From positions 62,001 through 126,000 of the forward strand of contig NZ_WYDS01000010.1 in assembly GCF_009914765.1 (NCBI RefSeq): a stretch of DNA of 64,000 nt, read 5' to 3'. Both the position numbers and the translations under genes were made by a program. Shown here one piece after another: positions 45,515 to 53,663 of this stretch. The notes beneath the pieces are model-generated. The model searched no databases. It saw only the letters and a list, made by a program, of their open reading frames with translations, and was not told where the DNA came from. The stretch is from Halodesulfovibrio sp. MK-HDV. GTDB taxonomy: Bacteria > Desulfobacterota > Desulfovibrionia > Desulfovibrionales > Desulfovibrionaceae. How positions within the stretch are numbered: position 1 is the stretch's first letter; each line of letters opens with the position of its first letter.

Positions 45515-46372
45515 ATGCGACACTATTTTTGGCTCATTCTTGCTCTCCTCATTCTCAATGCACAGCCAGCATATGCAGATGGTGCTATACCTTTAGCAAT
45601 GTCTAAAGACACTTCTGCAGCCGCACCAGCTACTCCACTGCTCTATTCGTCTTCAACCTTAGTTGCTGATAATGAAGATCCTTTTACTGATGAGCCAGAT
45701 TTCTTTGATGAGTCAGCAGACTACTTCGACGATTCTGAGTACGAATTAGAAAATACTGCCGCGACAGCAAATGACCCTCTCGAGGGTTGGAATCGGATGT
45801 GGTTTAATATCAATGACTGGTTATACATTGATGTTGGTAAACCTGCCCATGCTGCATACCGTGTTGTTGTTCCTGAATTTGCCCGTGAAGGTTTTAACAA
45901 CGCTGTTGTTAACTGGTTCGGTATGCCTCGCAGATTTCTCAACGCTATTTTGCAAGCTAAATTTGCTCTGGCCGGTATCGAATTTTCACGTTTTGTAGTG
46001 AACACAGCATTTGGTTTTGGTGGCCTGATTGATATTGCAAAAGATTTAAAACCAGTGATCCCGCATACTGGTGAAAAAGAAGATTTGGGACAAACATTTG
46101 GCACTTGGGGTATCCCGGCTGGGCCATATCTTGTTCTGCCGTTCTTCGGAGCATCCAACTTCCGAGACACCGCAGGGTTGATTGGTGAAGGATTTCTTCC
46201 ACCTTCATTAAATCCAGTTTACTTGAACTATGCCTTGTTCGCAGCAGCACAGTTTAACATGCTGGATAAGCGCATTTCTGTGTACGAAAACATTGTAGGC
46301 ACAGCTATTGAGCCTTACATTGCCTTGCGAACTGCATATGGTCAGCTTCGACAGGCGCAGATAGAGAACTAG
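45515..46372 (+). CDS. mlaA: MlaA/VacJ-family outer-membrane lipid-asymmetry protein
   Basis: A 285-residue MlaA. A signal peptide (LILALLILNAQPAYADG) is followed by a ~60-residue acidic, low-complexity region, then the MlaA core: DPLEGWNRMWFNINDWLY, VNWFGMPRRFLNAILQAKF, FVVNTAFGFGGLIDIAKDL, and GQTFGTWGIPAGPYLVLPFFGASN. No lipobox Cys is seen, so it is probably not lipidated, unlike E. coli MlaA. It is the last gene of the operon, closed by the terminator at 46389. The STAS subunit MlaB is absent here. Confidence 0.93.
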   Translation: MRHYFWLILALLILNAQPAYADGAIPLAMSKDTSAAAPATPLLYSSSTLVADNEDPFTDEPDFFDESADYFDDSEYELENTAATANDPLEGWNRMWFNINDWLYIDVGKPAHAAYRVVVPEFAREGFNNAVVNWFGMPRRFLNAILQAKFALAGIEFSRFVVNTAFGFGGLIDIAKDLKPVIPHTGEKEDLGQTFGTWGIPAGPYLVLPFFGASNFRDTAGLIGEGFLPPSLNPVYLNYALFAAAQFNMLDKRISVYENIVGTAIEPYIALRTAYGQLRQAQIEN

Positions 46373-46388
46373 AATAAATACACACAAA

Positions 46389-46427
46389 AAGGCTCTGCTT
46401 GAAATTTCAAGCAGAGCCTTTTTTTAT
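46389..46427 (+). terminator. terminator after mlaA
   Basis: AAGGCTCTGCTTGAAA/TTTCAAGCAGAGCCTT perfect 16-bp palindrome followed by TTTTTATA. Confidence 0.93.
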
Positions 46428-46539
46428 AGATTACTAACCAAATAGTTATTGCCGTGATGCAATATTCTACCCTGAAAGTTACATAAGTTTACAAAGGTCA
46501 ATCTGGTAAACAAAGCAACCGAGTTATCGACATTCAGCG

Positions 46540-46869
46540 TTACGTTACTGCTTCTTTAGCTGGTGTAAAGCTTGCCAAAACACACATATCCTTTTCAGCT
46601 CGCAGCCCATGAGGGATACGTAAATCCATTAAGACTATGTCGCCTTTGACTAGCGAATCTAATACGCCATGTTTTCCTAGCAATAAACCTTCACCGCTCA
46701 GTACAACCAGCATGGTTTCGCCCTCAGCCTCATAGGCTTGAACAGGCAATTCACTTCCTGCTTTTATATGCAGGCTTTTAATCTTTGCACCAGCGGATTC
46801 GTGTACCAGCCGCTCATGAACTTTTTCTGGATTGAATACTTCATTTTTTAAAATACTATATTTGCGCAT
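46540..46869 (-). CDS. small single-domain cupin, paralogue 1
   Basis: A 109-residue cupin. The two cupin motifs are visible as IKAGSELPVQAYEAEGETMLVVLSGEG and IVLMDLRIPHGLRAEKD. The usual first metal His pair of motif 1 is replaced (VQAY), so metal binding is doubtful. The N-terminus FNPEKVHERLVHESAGAKIKSL is shared with the neighbouring paralogue. An AGGAGG site precedes the start. Function unknown; such mini-cupins may bind small ligands. Confidence 0.85.
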   Translation of the reverse strand: MRKYSILKNEVFNPEKVHERLVHESAGAKIKSLHIKAGSELPVQAYEAEGETMLVVLSGEGLLLGKHGVLDSLVKGDIVLMDLRIPHGLRAEKDMCVLASFTPAKEAVT

Positions 46870-46942
46870 AGGAGCCTCCTTTCCACTATCTAGTGTACTC
46901 GAAATAGCACCTATGCCGACAGTATATTACACTTGTTTCTGC

Positions 46943-47260
46943 TTAGATTGGAGGTGCAATGGTTACAACAAGGCTCATATCTTTTGAGGCTCGTACACCA
47001 TGCGGAACTTTAATTTCGCAAATAAGAACATCACCGGCTGTAATACTATCCAGTACGCCATCTTTGCCTAAAAGCTCACCTTCACCGCTAAGAACAACCA
47101 TAACAAGCTCGCCGTCTAAATTATGGGAATGCACAGGCATTTCCTGTCCAGCTTTCAAGTTAAAGTTCATTACTTTTACGTGTTCGGATTCATGCACCAG
47201 CTGCACATGCATTCTATCTGGGTTAAAGCTACGACTTTCAGGGATTCTATTTTTACGCAT
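46943..47260 (-). CDS. small single-domain cupin, paralogue 2
   Basis: A 105-residue cupin strongly similar to the gene at 46540 (FNPDRMHVQLVHESEHVKVMNFNLKAGQEMPVHSHNLDGE). This copy keeps the HSH and Glu of cupin motif 1 and the His of IKVPHGVRASKD, so it can bind metal. It is probably co-transcribed with its paralogue, 73 bases apart. It is divergent from the lysO-like pair, with two CRP-type palindromes in the shared upstream region, so both directions may be controlled together. Confidence 0.87.
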   Translation of the reverse strand: MRKNRIPESRSFNPDRMHVQLVHESEHVKVMNFNLKAGQEMPVHSHNLDGELVMVVLSGEGELLGKDGVLDSITAGDVLICEIKVPHGVRASKDMSLVVTIAPPI

Positions 47261-47318
47261 ATGAAGGCTCCTTTGATTCAGTGTATGGTTCCACCCTAAT
47301 GAATTGACAGTATAAGTA

Positions 47319-47334
47319 TGTGATGGACGTCACG
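47319..47334. promoter_or_regulatory. CRP/FNR-type operator 1 (TGTGA-N6-TCACG)
   Basis: One base from a perfect CRP-class palindrome. Its centre is 23 bp from that of the second site, about two helical turns. Confidence 0.7.
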
Positions 47335-47341
47335 TTGCGTG

Positions 47342-47357
47342 TGTGACATTCATCACA
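47342..47357. promoter_or_regulatory. CRP/FNR-type operator 2 (TGTGA-N6-TCACA)
   Basis: A perfect TGTGA/TCACA pair with a 6-base spacer, lying between the divergent cupin and LysO genes, 122 bases before GTG 47480 and 82 bases before the cupin start. Confidence 0.8.
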
Positions 47358-47479
47358 GCTGTGCACCAATTTGTCAGCACGATACGATTTTTGCTATTTG
47401 ACAATAATTCTACACAGGTATATCCGCATTTTCTTCGGAGACTGCTCCCCATATCTTTATTTTCACTCTTGGAGGCGTT

Positions 47480-47764
47480 GTGCTTATCACCGTTCTTTGC
47501 ATACTTGTCGGCATCCCGTTGGGGTTCCTTTTCCGTAACAACAAACTTGTTGTTGATAATGTCACCCGCCTCACCATGTGGTCTATCTACACGTTGCTCT
47601 TTATGCTTGGTGTGACCACTGGATCAAATGAAACCATCGTCACTCAATTAAGCACCATCGGCGTGCAAGCTGCGTGCATTAGCGTCTTCTGCGTACTCGG
47701 TAGCGCAAGTGCTGTCTTCTTACTCGATAAATTTATTTTGAAAGGACAGTTCGATGAAAGGTAG
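47480..47764 (+). CDS. LysO-family exporter, N-terminal half protein (split gene)
   Basis: A 94-residue membrane protein matching the N-terminal domain of LysO (DUF340/YbjE). It has three hydrophobic helices: VLCILVGIPLGFLF, WSIYTLLFMLGVTTGSN, and AACISVFCVLGSASAVFLL. In E. coli LysO is one ~300-residue protein that exports lysine and its toxic analogue thialysine. Here the two parts are separate genes overlapping by 11 bases. The start is GTG 47480 with GGAGG upstream. Confidence 0.85.
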   Translation: MLITVLCILVGIPLGFLFRNNKLVVDNVTRLTMWSIYTLLFMLGVTTGSNETIVTQLSTIGVQAACISVFCVLGSASAVFLLDKFILKGQFDER

Positions 47765-48353
47765 CCTTATTATCCTGTCCTTTTTTATTGCCGGTTGCTT
47801 TGTGGGACACATGGAATCTGTACCTGCATGGCTGCTTAACGACTCCCTTTCAACATACACTCTTTATGCCCTGCTCTTTTTAGTAGGTATGTCGATCGGA
47901 TTCGATTCGCGCTGCTGGCAAATTTTACGTCAGATGCACCTTAAAGTTCTGCTCGTGCCTGTTGCAATCATCATCGGAACAGCAGTAGGCTCTGTTGCCG
48001 CATGGTGTCTTATTGCAGATATGCCGATGCGCGACGTACTCGCCGTAGGTGCCGGCTTTGGTTACTATTCACTTTCTACTGTTATTATCACAAATCTGGG
48101 CGACCCTATTCTAGGTTCCGTTGCACTACTTGCAAACATTATACGCGAAATCATCACACTTTTATGCACGCCTATTCTTGTTCGCTTTTTTGGTAAACTT
48201 GCTCCTATTGCATCCGGTGGCGCAACAGCTATGGATACCACCCTTCCAATAATCGTAAAATTTACAAGCGAACGCTATGGCATCATATCAGTCTTTAGCG
48301 GCATGGTTTTAACAGTACTTGTTCCATTTATTGTAACTCTCATAATGACGTAG
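47754..48353 (+). CDS. LysO-family exporter, C-terminal half protein (split gene)
   Basis: A 199-residue membrane protein equal to the main LysO domain. Visible are LYALLFLVGMSIGFDS (repeating the LLFxLGxxxG motif of the other half), AVGAGFGYYSLSTVIITNLGDP, and NIIREIITLLCTPILVRFFGKLAPIASGGATAMDTTLPII. These polar membrane-embedded stretches are the transport core. It overlaps the N-half gene, so both are translated together and should assemble. Lysine export is the family prediction; the substrate is untested here. Confidence 0.88.
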   Translation: MKGSLIILSFFIAGCFVGHMESVPAWLLNDSLSTYTLYALLFLVGMSIGFDSRCWQILRQMHLKVLLVPVAIIIGTAVGSVAAWCLIADMPMRDVLAVGAGFGYYSLSTVIITNLGDPILGSVALLANIIREIITLLCTPILVRFFGKLAPIASGGATAMDTTLPIIVKFTSERYGIISVFSGMVLTVLVPFIVTLIMT

Positions 48354-48369
48354 TACTTAAAAGTACTAC
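48350..48369. promoter_or_regulatory. 20-bp perfect palindrome GTAGTACTTA/AAAGTACTAC
   Basis: It spans the stop codon of the LysO C-half. The arms are 9 bp with a 2-base centre, too tight for a good RNA hairpin loop unless a few pairs open. It may be an operator for the downstream amino-acid ABC operon or a weak terminator (TATTTACTTTTTTG follows). Confidence 0.5.
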
Positions 48370-48496
48370 ACATATTTACTTTTTTGTATTTTTTCACGTA
48401 ATTCAAGCGATTACCTGTTGACATTTAACGCTCACAACGCCAGTTTATAAGCGGGACGTTTATCAAACACAAATTTTTGCAAAGCAGGAGAATCCG

Positions 48497-49238
48497 ATGC
48501 TAAAAAAAAATAGTTCTTGCGCTGGTAGTTGTTGTTATGACTGCTTCCTTCGCATTCGCACAAAAATCAATTGTGATTGCGCACGACGCAACTTGGCCGC
48601 CAATGGAATTTGTTGATCAAAACAAAAACATTGTTGGTTATTCTGTTGATTATTGTGATGCTATTGCCAAAGAAATGGGTCTTACCGTTGAACACAGAAG
48701 TGTTGCATGGGATGGCATTTTTGCAGGCTTAGTTGGCAGAAAATACGACATGATTTCTTCATCCGTATCCATTACTCCTGAACGTCAGAAAAAATTTGAC
48801 TTCTCTGATCCTTACTTTGAAGTAACTCAGGCAGTAATTCTTCCAGCCGACGCATCCGGTGATTCTCTTGCAGATCTTAAAGGCAAAACTCTCGGTGGCC
48901 AGCTTGGCACAACCGGCGTTTTCATGGCTAAACGCGCTGAAGACGTTAATACAAAAGAATACGATGAAATCGGCTTTGCTATCGAAGCACTTTACACAGG
49001 TCGCATCGACGGCGTAATTTGCGATGATGCTATTGCAGCGGATTACGTACTCCGTAACCCTAAGTATGCTAAAAAATTCAAGCTCGCATTCATCGTTAAA
49101 TCTGATAAGCCTGAGTACTACGGCTTCGTAGTTAAAAAAGGCAACAAAGAACTTCTCGAAACCCTCAACAAGGGTATCGCAGCAGTAAAAGCAAAAGGCA
49201 TTGAAGCCGACCTCCGCAAAAAATGGATCGGACAATAA
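48497..49238 (+). pseudogene. polar amino-acid ABC transporter binding protein, frameshifted in an A9 run
   Basis: ATG 48497 has AGGAG 8 bases upstream. With one A removed from the A9 run at 48502-48510 it reads a normal signal peptide (MLKKIVLALVVVVMTASFAFA) and continues as a 246-residue SBP_bac_3 protein. As written, the frame diverges after four codons. The mature part has IVIAHDATWPPMEFVD, DMISSSVSITPERQKKFDFSDPYF, and GTTGVFMAKRAEDV, typical of periplasmic glutamine/arginine-type binding proteins. A start at ATG 48537 would lack a charged signal n-region and a ribosome site. Partners follow at 49323 and 50101. Confidence 0.87.
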
Positions 49239-49258
49239 GAAGCCTTTAGACTTCCAAT

Positions 49259-49297
49259 AAGGGACTGGTACTTATAGGGCGCCAGTCCTTTCTTTTT
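49259..49297 (+). terminator. attenuator-like terminator between binding protein and permease genes
   Basis: AAGGGACTGG/CCAGTCCTTT stem followed by CTTTTT. Partial termination here would give more binding protein than permease, as is common for ABC operons. Confidence 0.8.
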
Positions 49298-49322
49298 ACT
49301 GTAAACAACAGCGATACACACT

Positions 49323-50111
49323 ATGAGCGTAGAAAAAAAAGAAGTTCGCATTGCCGTCACGGACGGTATGCTTATCCCGTCCGGCAAAGACAAAAGTGTA
49401 GTAACAGCATGGACCATCTCGCTAATTTTTGCGATCAGTTCCATCATTTACCTTTGTGTAACTAAGCCGGACCCGTACCTAGATATTCTCAAATTCTTAC
49501 CAGATGGGATTCTAGTTACATTTGAAGTGACAGTCAGCGCGATTCTGCTCACAATTCCTATCGGTCTTGCAACCGGCATGGGACGACTGTCCGAAAATAA
49601 AATTATCAACCTTATTGCCTCAACCTATGTAGAAATTATTCGCGGTATTCCACTTCTGGTTCAGCTGTTTTTCATCTACTATGCAATTGGTGAATTCATT
49701 CAGCTCCCAGACCTTGCCGCAGCTGTCATCGCCATGTCCGTTTGCTACGGAGCATACATGGGTGAAGTATTCCGCGCAGGTATTGATGCAATTGATACAG
49801 GACAAACTGAAGCAGCCCGCTCTCTTGGTTTGAACAAAACCGAAACCATGTTTATGGTAATTCTTCCTCAGTCCTGGAGAACTATTCTTCCACCTGTTGG
49901 TAACGAATTCATTGCGCTGCTCAAAGATTCTTCTCTTATCTCCATCCTCGCAGTTTCCGAATTACTGCGCCGAGGCAGAGAATACGCGTCCGTTACATTT
50001 AACTATTTTGAATGTTACCTTATGGTAGCGCTCATCTACCTTGTGATTACTCTGCTTCTTTCAAAAGCGGTAAGTATCATGGAAAACAAACTGAATTACT
50101 ATGACGACTAA
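49323..50111 (+). CDS. polar amino-acid ABC transporter permease
   Basis: A 262-residue HisM/GlnP-type permease. An N-terminal cytoplasmic stretch leads to five predicted helices. Landmarks are [52 protein letters not shown], and the EAA loop [43 protein letters not shown]. It overlaps the ATPase gene by 11 bases. It needs the binding protein upstream to work. Confidence 0.94.
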   Translation: MSVEKKEVRIAVTDGMLIPSGKDKSVVTAWTISLIFAISSIIYLCVTKPDPYLDILKFLPDGILVTFEVTVSAILLTIPIGLATGMGRLSENKIINLIASTYVEIIRGIPLLVQLFFIYYAIGEFIQLPDLAAAVIAMSVCYGAYMGEVFRAGIDAIDTGQTEAARSLGLNKTETMFMVILPQSWRTILPPVGNEFIALLKDSSLISILAVSELLRRGREYASVTFNYFECYLMVALIYLVITLLLSKAVSIMENKLNYYDD

Positions 50112-50838
50112 TCCAATCATCCAAGTAGAAAACGTCTACAAGTTTTTTGGACAGCTCACAGCGCTTAATGATGTAAGCCTGAACATTGGTTCAGGTGAAA
50201 AAGTCGTTATCCTCGGGCCATCTGGTTCTGGTAAATCAACATTATTACGCTCCATCAATCGTCTTGAAAAAATAGACAAGGGTCACATCATTGTTGACGG
50301 TCAGGATATTACTACACCGGAATGCAATATCAACGATGTGCGTCAGGAGCTGGGCATGGTGTTCCAGAGCTTTAACTTGTTCCCGCATAAAACTGTGCTG
50401 GGCAACCTGACAATGGCTCCAATGCGTCTTAAAAAGATGTCGAAAGATGAAGCCGAATCCATTGCACTGGAGCTGCTGAAAAAAGTAGGTATCTCCGACA
50501 AAGCGCATGTATTCCCAGCCAAGCTTTCTGGTGGCCAGCAGCAGCGCGTAGCCATTGCACGTGCGCTCGCCATGAGCCCGAAGATTATGCTTTTCGATGA
50601 ACCGACTTCTGCACTTGATCCGGAAATGATCGGTGAAGTACTCGACGTTATGACAAAACTCGCTAAAGAAGGCATGACTATGGTCTGTGTAACCCACGAA
50701 ATGGGCTTTGCCCGCGAAGTGGCAGACAGACTCGTATTTATGGATCACGGCGAAATCATCGAACAAGGGACACCTGAAGAATTCTTCACCAATCCCAAGC
50801 ATCCTCGACTCAAACAGTTTCTTGAGCAGATTCTATAA
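50101..50838 (+). CDS. polar amino-acid ABC transporter ATPase (GlnQ-like)
   Basis: A 245-residue ATPase of the GlnQ/HisP class. Walker A is [13 protein letters not shown], the Q-loop is [18 protein letters not shown], the signature is [17 protein letters not shown], Walker B is [15 protein letters not shown], and the switch His is in [14 protein letters not shown]. It ends the operon before a terminator. The substrate cannot be read from sequence; glutamine, glutamate or basic amino acids are usual. Confidence 0.95.
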   Translation: MTTNPIIQVENVYKFFGQLTALNDVSLNIGSGEKVVILGPSGSGKSTLLRSINRLEKIDKGHIIVDGQDITTPECNINDVRQELGMVFQSFNLFPHKTVLGNLTMAPMRLKKMSKDEAESIALELLKKVGISDKAHVFPAKLSGGQQQRVAIARALAMSPKIMLFDEPTSALDPEMIGEVLDVMTKLAKEGMTMVCVTHEMGFAREVADRLVFMDHGEIIEQGTPEEFFTNPKHPRLKQFLEQIL

Positions 50839-50845
50839 TAAAAAA

Positions 50846-50872
50846 GGCCGGTTCTTCCGGCCTTTTTCTTTT
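50846..50872 (+). terminator. terminator after the amino-acid ABC operon
   Basis: GGCCGG TTCT TCCGGCC-type hairpin followed by TTTTTCTTTTT. Nothing recognisable lies between here and 51031. Confidence 0.9.
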
Positions 50873-51031
50873 TAGTATTCAGCTACCAACGCACTTACGA
50901 CACTATCTTTGTTTTCATATCTCGCTTCATAAACGTCGCTACTATTTTGAAATGGGCGTCTTACAATTTTCTATAAGCTCTCTTCCAATACCAATCCGCT
51001 TTCAGCATACGTTTCGCTTCCTTCGAACTAC

Positions 51032-51063
51032 AAAAAAAGCTGCCCTACTTCTGTAGGACAGCT
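51032..51063 (-). terminator. minus-strand terminator for the flavoprotein oxidoreductase
   Basis: AGCTGTCCTAC/GTAGGGCAGCT stem (one mismatch) followed on the minus strand by seven T. Confidence 0.8.
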
Positions 51064-51151
51064 CTTCATTACTGTTCAAGATAGAAAAATTACGCCAGTT
51101 TCTATATTTCAGAAGCCAACAATACGCCGAAGAAACAACTCATCAGCAAAG

Positions 51152-52504
51152 CTATTTAAGCATGTACCGTATGGTGTACCCAAATGAAGGATACGCCCAG
51201 AGCCATTTGGCGAGATCAGCCACTGTCGTCTTGGTTCTCATCGCAAAAGCAAAGATGTTGATTATCTCTTCAGAGTTATGTCCGTTTATGGTTGCACCGA
51301 GGATTGTATCATCATCTTTGGAAACAACAATCTTGTATGACGGATAAAGTTCACCAATTCTGCGATACTCTGACCACCCAGAGGCACTTCCTTCAAAAAT
51401 CTTATAGGAGATATTCTGTGCCTGTGCTTCTTCTTCCCGCAGCCCTACCGAGCTTAACGGCGGATGCGTAAAGAGCGTGTACGGCACCACTGAGTAGTCT
51501 GGCTTTTCTTTGTTTCCATAAAGAAGATTGCTCGCGACCACCATTGCTTCCATTGATGCAACTGGGGTTAGCTCCATACTGTTTCCTACAACATCTCCAG
51601 CTGCGTACACGCGAGGATTTGAGGTGCTCTGCATAAATTCATTAACTTTTATGCCGCCCTTCTGATTGAGCTCAAGCTGACCTTTTTTGGGGTTCAATGC
51701 TTCTGCATGTGCAACGCGTCCTGCAGCAATAACAACACAGTCTGCTCTGAACTTAATATCGTCTTCACCCGCACAAAGTACAAGCTCATCACGATCTCGT
51801 TTAAGAGAGTTTGGTGGTAACATGGTATGGAACCGAACACCCATGTCACGGCTTGCCTCAATCATGCAGTCAACAAGCGATGAGTCAAACCGACGCAAAA
51901 ATCTGTCACTGCGAAGTACTACATCAACCTGAGCACCAGAGATTGCCGCAACATTAGATAGTTCGAATGCAATAAATCCACCACCAATAAATACTATGCG
52001 TGACGGCAGTTCTTTCATTTCGAAAAATTCGTCTGTTGATGTCAACAGCTCGTGCCCGGGAAAATCGACTTCACGAGGAGTCGCACCAGCTGCAATAACA
52101 ATTTTTTCTGGCTGATATTTTTGATTGTTAATGACAACGGTATCGGGTGAAGTAAAATGTGCTTTGCCGTGCACGCCAACAATTCCATGCTCCGCATAAA
52201 ACTTTTCTACAAGGGACGGAATGGGATCACGCATTTCTGCCATTCCTGACATCATCTTTTCCCAATCAATCGTAAGGTCGCCGCGAAGCCCTCTATCTAC
52301 CATGTGCTTACGGCGTAACGCGACGTTGGTTACATCAAACAGAAATTTTTTAGGTTCACATCCACGTAACGGACATGTTCCACCAAAGGGCTGATAATCT
52401 GCCACTACCACATGCTTGCCTTCCGCCGCACATGTTCGCGCAACAGATCCCCCTGCAGGGCCTGATCCAATTATGAGTACATCCGGCTTTTCCACTTTGG
52501 TCAT
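51152..52504 (-). CDS. pyridine nucleotide-disulfide oxidoreductase-like flavoprotein
   Basis: A 450-residue class I disulfide-oxidoreductase-like flavoenzyme. The FAD loop is IIGSGPAGGSVARTCA, the redox pair is in GGTCPLRGCEPKKFLFD (CxxxxC), the NAD(P) loop is FIGGGFIAFELSNVAAISG, and the second FAD motif is VYAAGDVVG. The dimerisation domain follows (PYTLFTHPPLSSVGLREEEA). The C-terminus ends WAYPSFGYTIRYMLK, so the His-Glu catalytic dyad of glutathione and mercuric reductases is not evident. ATG 52504 has AAGGAG 8 bases upstream. Substrate unknown; glutathione, mycothiol or metal reduction should not be assumed. Confidence 0.88.
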   Translation of the reverse strand: MTKVEKPDVLIIGSGPAGGSVARTCAAEGKHVVVADYQPFGGTCPLRGCEPKKFLFDVTNVALRRKHMVDRGLRGDLTIDWEKMMSGMAEMRDPIPSLVEKFYAEHGIVGVHGKAHFTSPDTVVINNQKYQPEKIVIAAGATPREVDFPGHELLTSTDEFFEMKELPSRIVFIGGGFIAFELSNVAAISGAQVDVVLRSDRFLRRFDSSLVDCMIEASRDMGVRFHTMLPPNSLKRDRDELVLCAGEDDIKFRADCVVIAAGRVAHAEALNPKKGQLELNQKGGIKVNEFMQSTSNPRVYAAGDVVGNSMELTPVASMEAMVVASNLLYGNKEKPDYSVVPYTLFTHPPLSSVGLREEEAQAQNISYKIFEGSASGWSEYRRIGELYPSYKIVVSKDDDTILGATINGHNSEEIINIFAFAMRTKTTVADLAKWLWAYPSFGYTIRYMLK

Positions 52505-52810
52505 GAACAATTCTCCTTACTCTGCAACTATTGACCTATAATCTTACCCATGAGCTTAGGTTTCTCAACTATTACTAAAGTTCTTTCTGTAAAACTATCT
52601 ATTCTATAAACACATCAGGTTACAATAATCAGGCTGAATCAACTGAATAAAATAAGTGATGGCTGTTGGTTTTCCTGTATAAAAAGTAATGAATGCCTCT
52701 GTACTGTTAGAAGATTTTAAAAAAAGTGTAAATATTAATAATAACTATTCCAAATAAAACTTTTTTTGTGTAGAAGGTATTCAACAGACAAAAGCACTGC
52801 CCAATAGGGC
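52505..52810. other. AT-rich spacer between the flavoprotein gene and tpx
   Basis: Divergent promoter region with no gene. It contains AATATTAATAATAACTATT near 52730, AT-rich and loosely PerR-like but not convincing. Confidence 0.4.
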
Positions 52811-52816
52811 TATAAT
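52811..52816 (+). promoter_or_regulatory. tpx promoter -10 box (TATAAT)
   Basis: A consensus TATAAT 28 bases before the tpx start codon, with a CAGGAG ribosome site between. No strong -35 is seen at the ideal distance, so an activator may be involved. Confidence 0.6.
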
Positions 52817-52843
52817 ATAAACTTTATTGTCAGGAGAATTCTC

Positions 52844-53359
52844 ATGATTGAACGTTCCGGTGTCATCACTTTTCAGGGCAATGGTCTCACTCTCGAAGGA
52901 ACCGCAGTGGAAGTTGGCGACCTTGCTCCAGACTTCTCCATACTCACAACTGACTTAGCTCCAAAATCACTTGCTGATTACGAAGGCAAGATTATTCTTC
53001 TTGTAACTGTCCCTTCCCTGGATACTCCGGTATGCGATGTTGAAGCACGCCGTTTTAATCAGGAAGCAGCAGATCTTCATGAAGATATTGAAGTACTGAC
53101 AGTTTCAACCGACCTTCCATTTGCACAGGCACGCTGGTGCGGTGCTGCTGGTATCGAATCTGTTGAAGTACTTTCCGATCATAAAGATCTTTCACTTGGT
53201 CACGCTTATGGCGTCGCAATCAAAGAGCTTCGCCTCCTTGCACGTGCCGTATTCGTCATCGATCGTAACCATAAAATAGTATACTCCCAGATAGTTCCGG
53301 AAGTAACTGACGAGCCAGATTACAATGCAGCAATCAAAGCTGCTGAAGCAGTTTTATAA
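52844..53359 (+). CDS. tpx: thiol peroxidase Tpx
   Basis: A 171-residue atypical 2-Cys peroxiredoxin that reduces peroxides, usually with thioredoxin. The peroxidatic Cys is in VTVPSLDTPVCDVEARRFNQ (near 60), and the resolving Cys in ARWCGAAGI (near 95). The start ITFQGNGLTLEGTAVEVGDLAPDF and the terminal PEVTDEPDYNAAIKAAEAVL are family-typical. There is no signal peptide. It has its own promoter and is expected to be part of the oxygen/peroxide defence of an anaerobe. Confidence 0.96.
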   Translation: MIERSGVITFQGNGLTLEGTAVEVGDLAPDFSILTTDLAPKSLADYEGKIILLVTVPSLDTPVCDVEARRFNQEAADLHEDIEVLTVSTDLPFAQARWCGAAGIESVEVLSDHKDLSLGHAYGVAIKELRLLARAVFVIDRNHKIVYSQIVPEVTDEPDYNAAIKAAEAVL

Positions 53360-53387
53360 GCATACATCCTCTTTGGAAAAGCCCAAG

Positions 53388-53418
53388 GCCCCTGTTCGGA
53401 ATATCCGGACAGGGGCTA
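53388..53418 (+). other. GC hairpin after tpx
   Basis: GCCCCTGT and ACAGGGGC pair around a loop that itself contains CGG/CCG. There is no T run, so it is a possible weak terminator or mRNA 3'-end stabiliser for tpx. Confidence 0.55.
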
Positions 53419-53544
53419 AGCTGTGTGTATACGTTTTCACAGATAAATTTTTATTTTTCAGAAGCTCTTTCTTTGTAAAGCAAACTATTCCCATCTATTA
53501 GCCCCTCCCACACCGGAAAAACTGTCCATGTAACCCTTTCTAAC

Positions 53545-53566
53545 GATGCAGTGTTGCATCTTTTTT
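53545..53566 (+). terminator. terminator with no obvious upstream gene
   Basis: GATGCA GTGT TGCATC followed by six T, 185 bases after tpx. Either a second tpx terminator or the 3' end of a small transcript starting in 53420-53500. Confidence 0.7.
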
Positions 53567-53663
53567 GGGCCTTCCTATTGCCCCGACAGTCACAATTCTG
53601 TACTCTGCACGTGCATTTTAGAGAACGCCTTTATGTCTTTTCGCCAGAAACAAAGGGATTAAA

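Noticed and set aside
52725-52750. PerR-like box upstream of tpx
   Set aside because: The sequence is simply AT-rich with weak symmetry, and agreement with the PerR consensus is poor.
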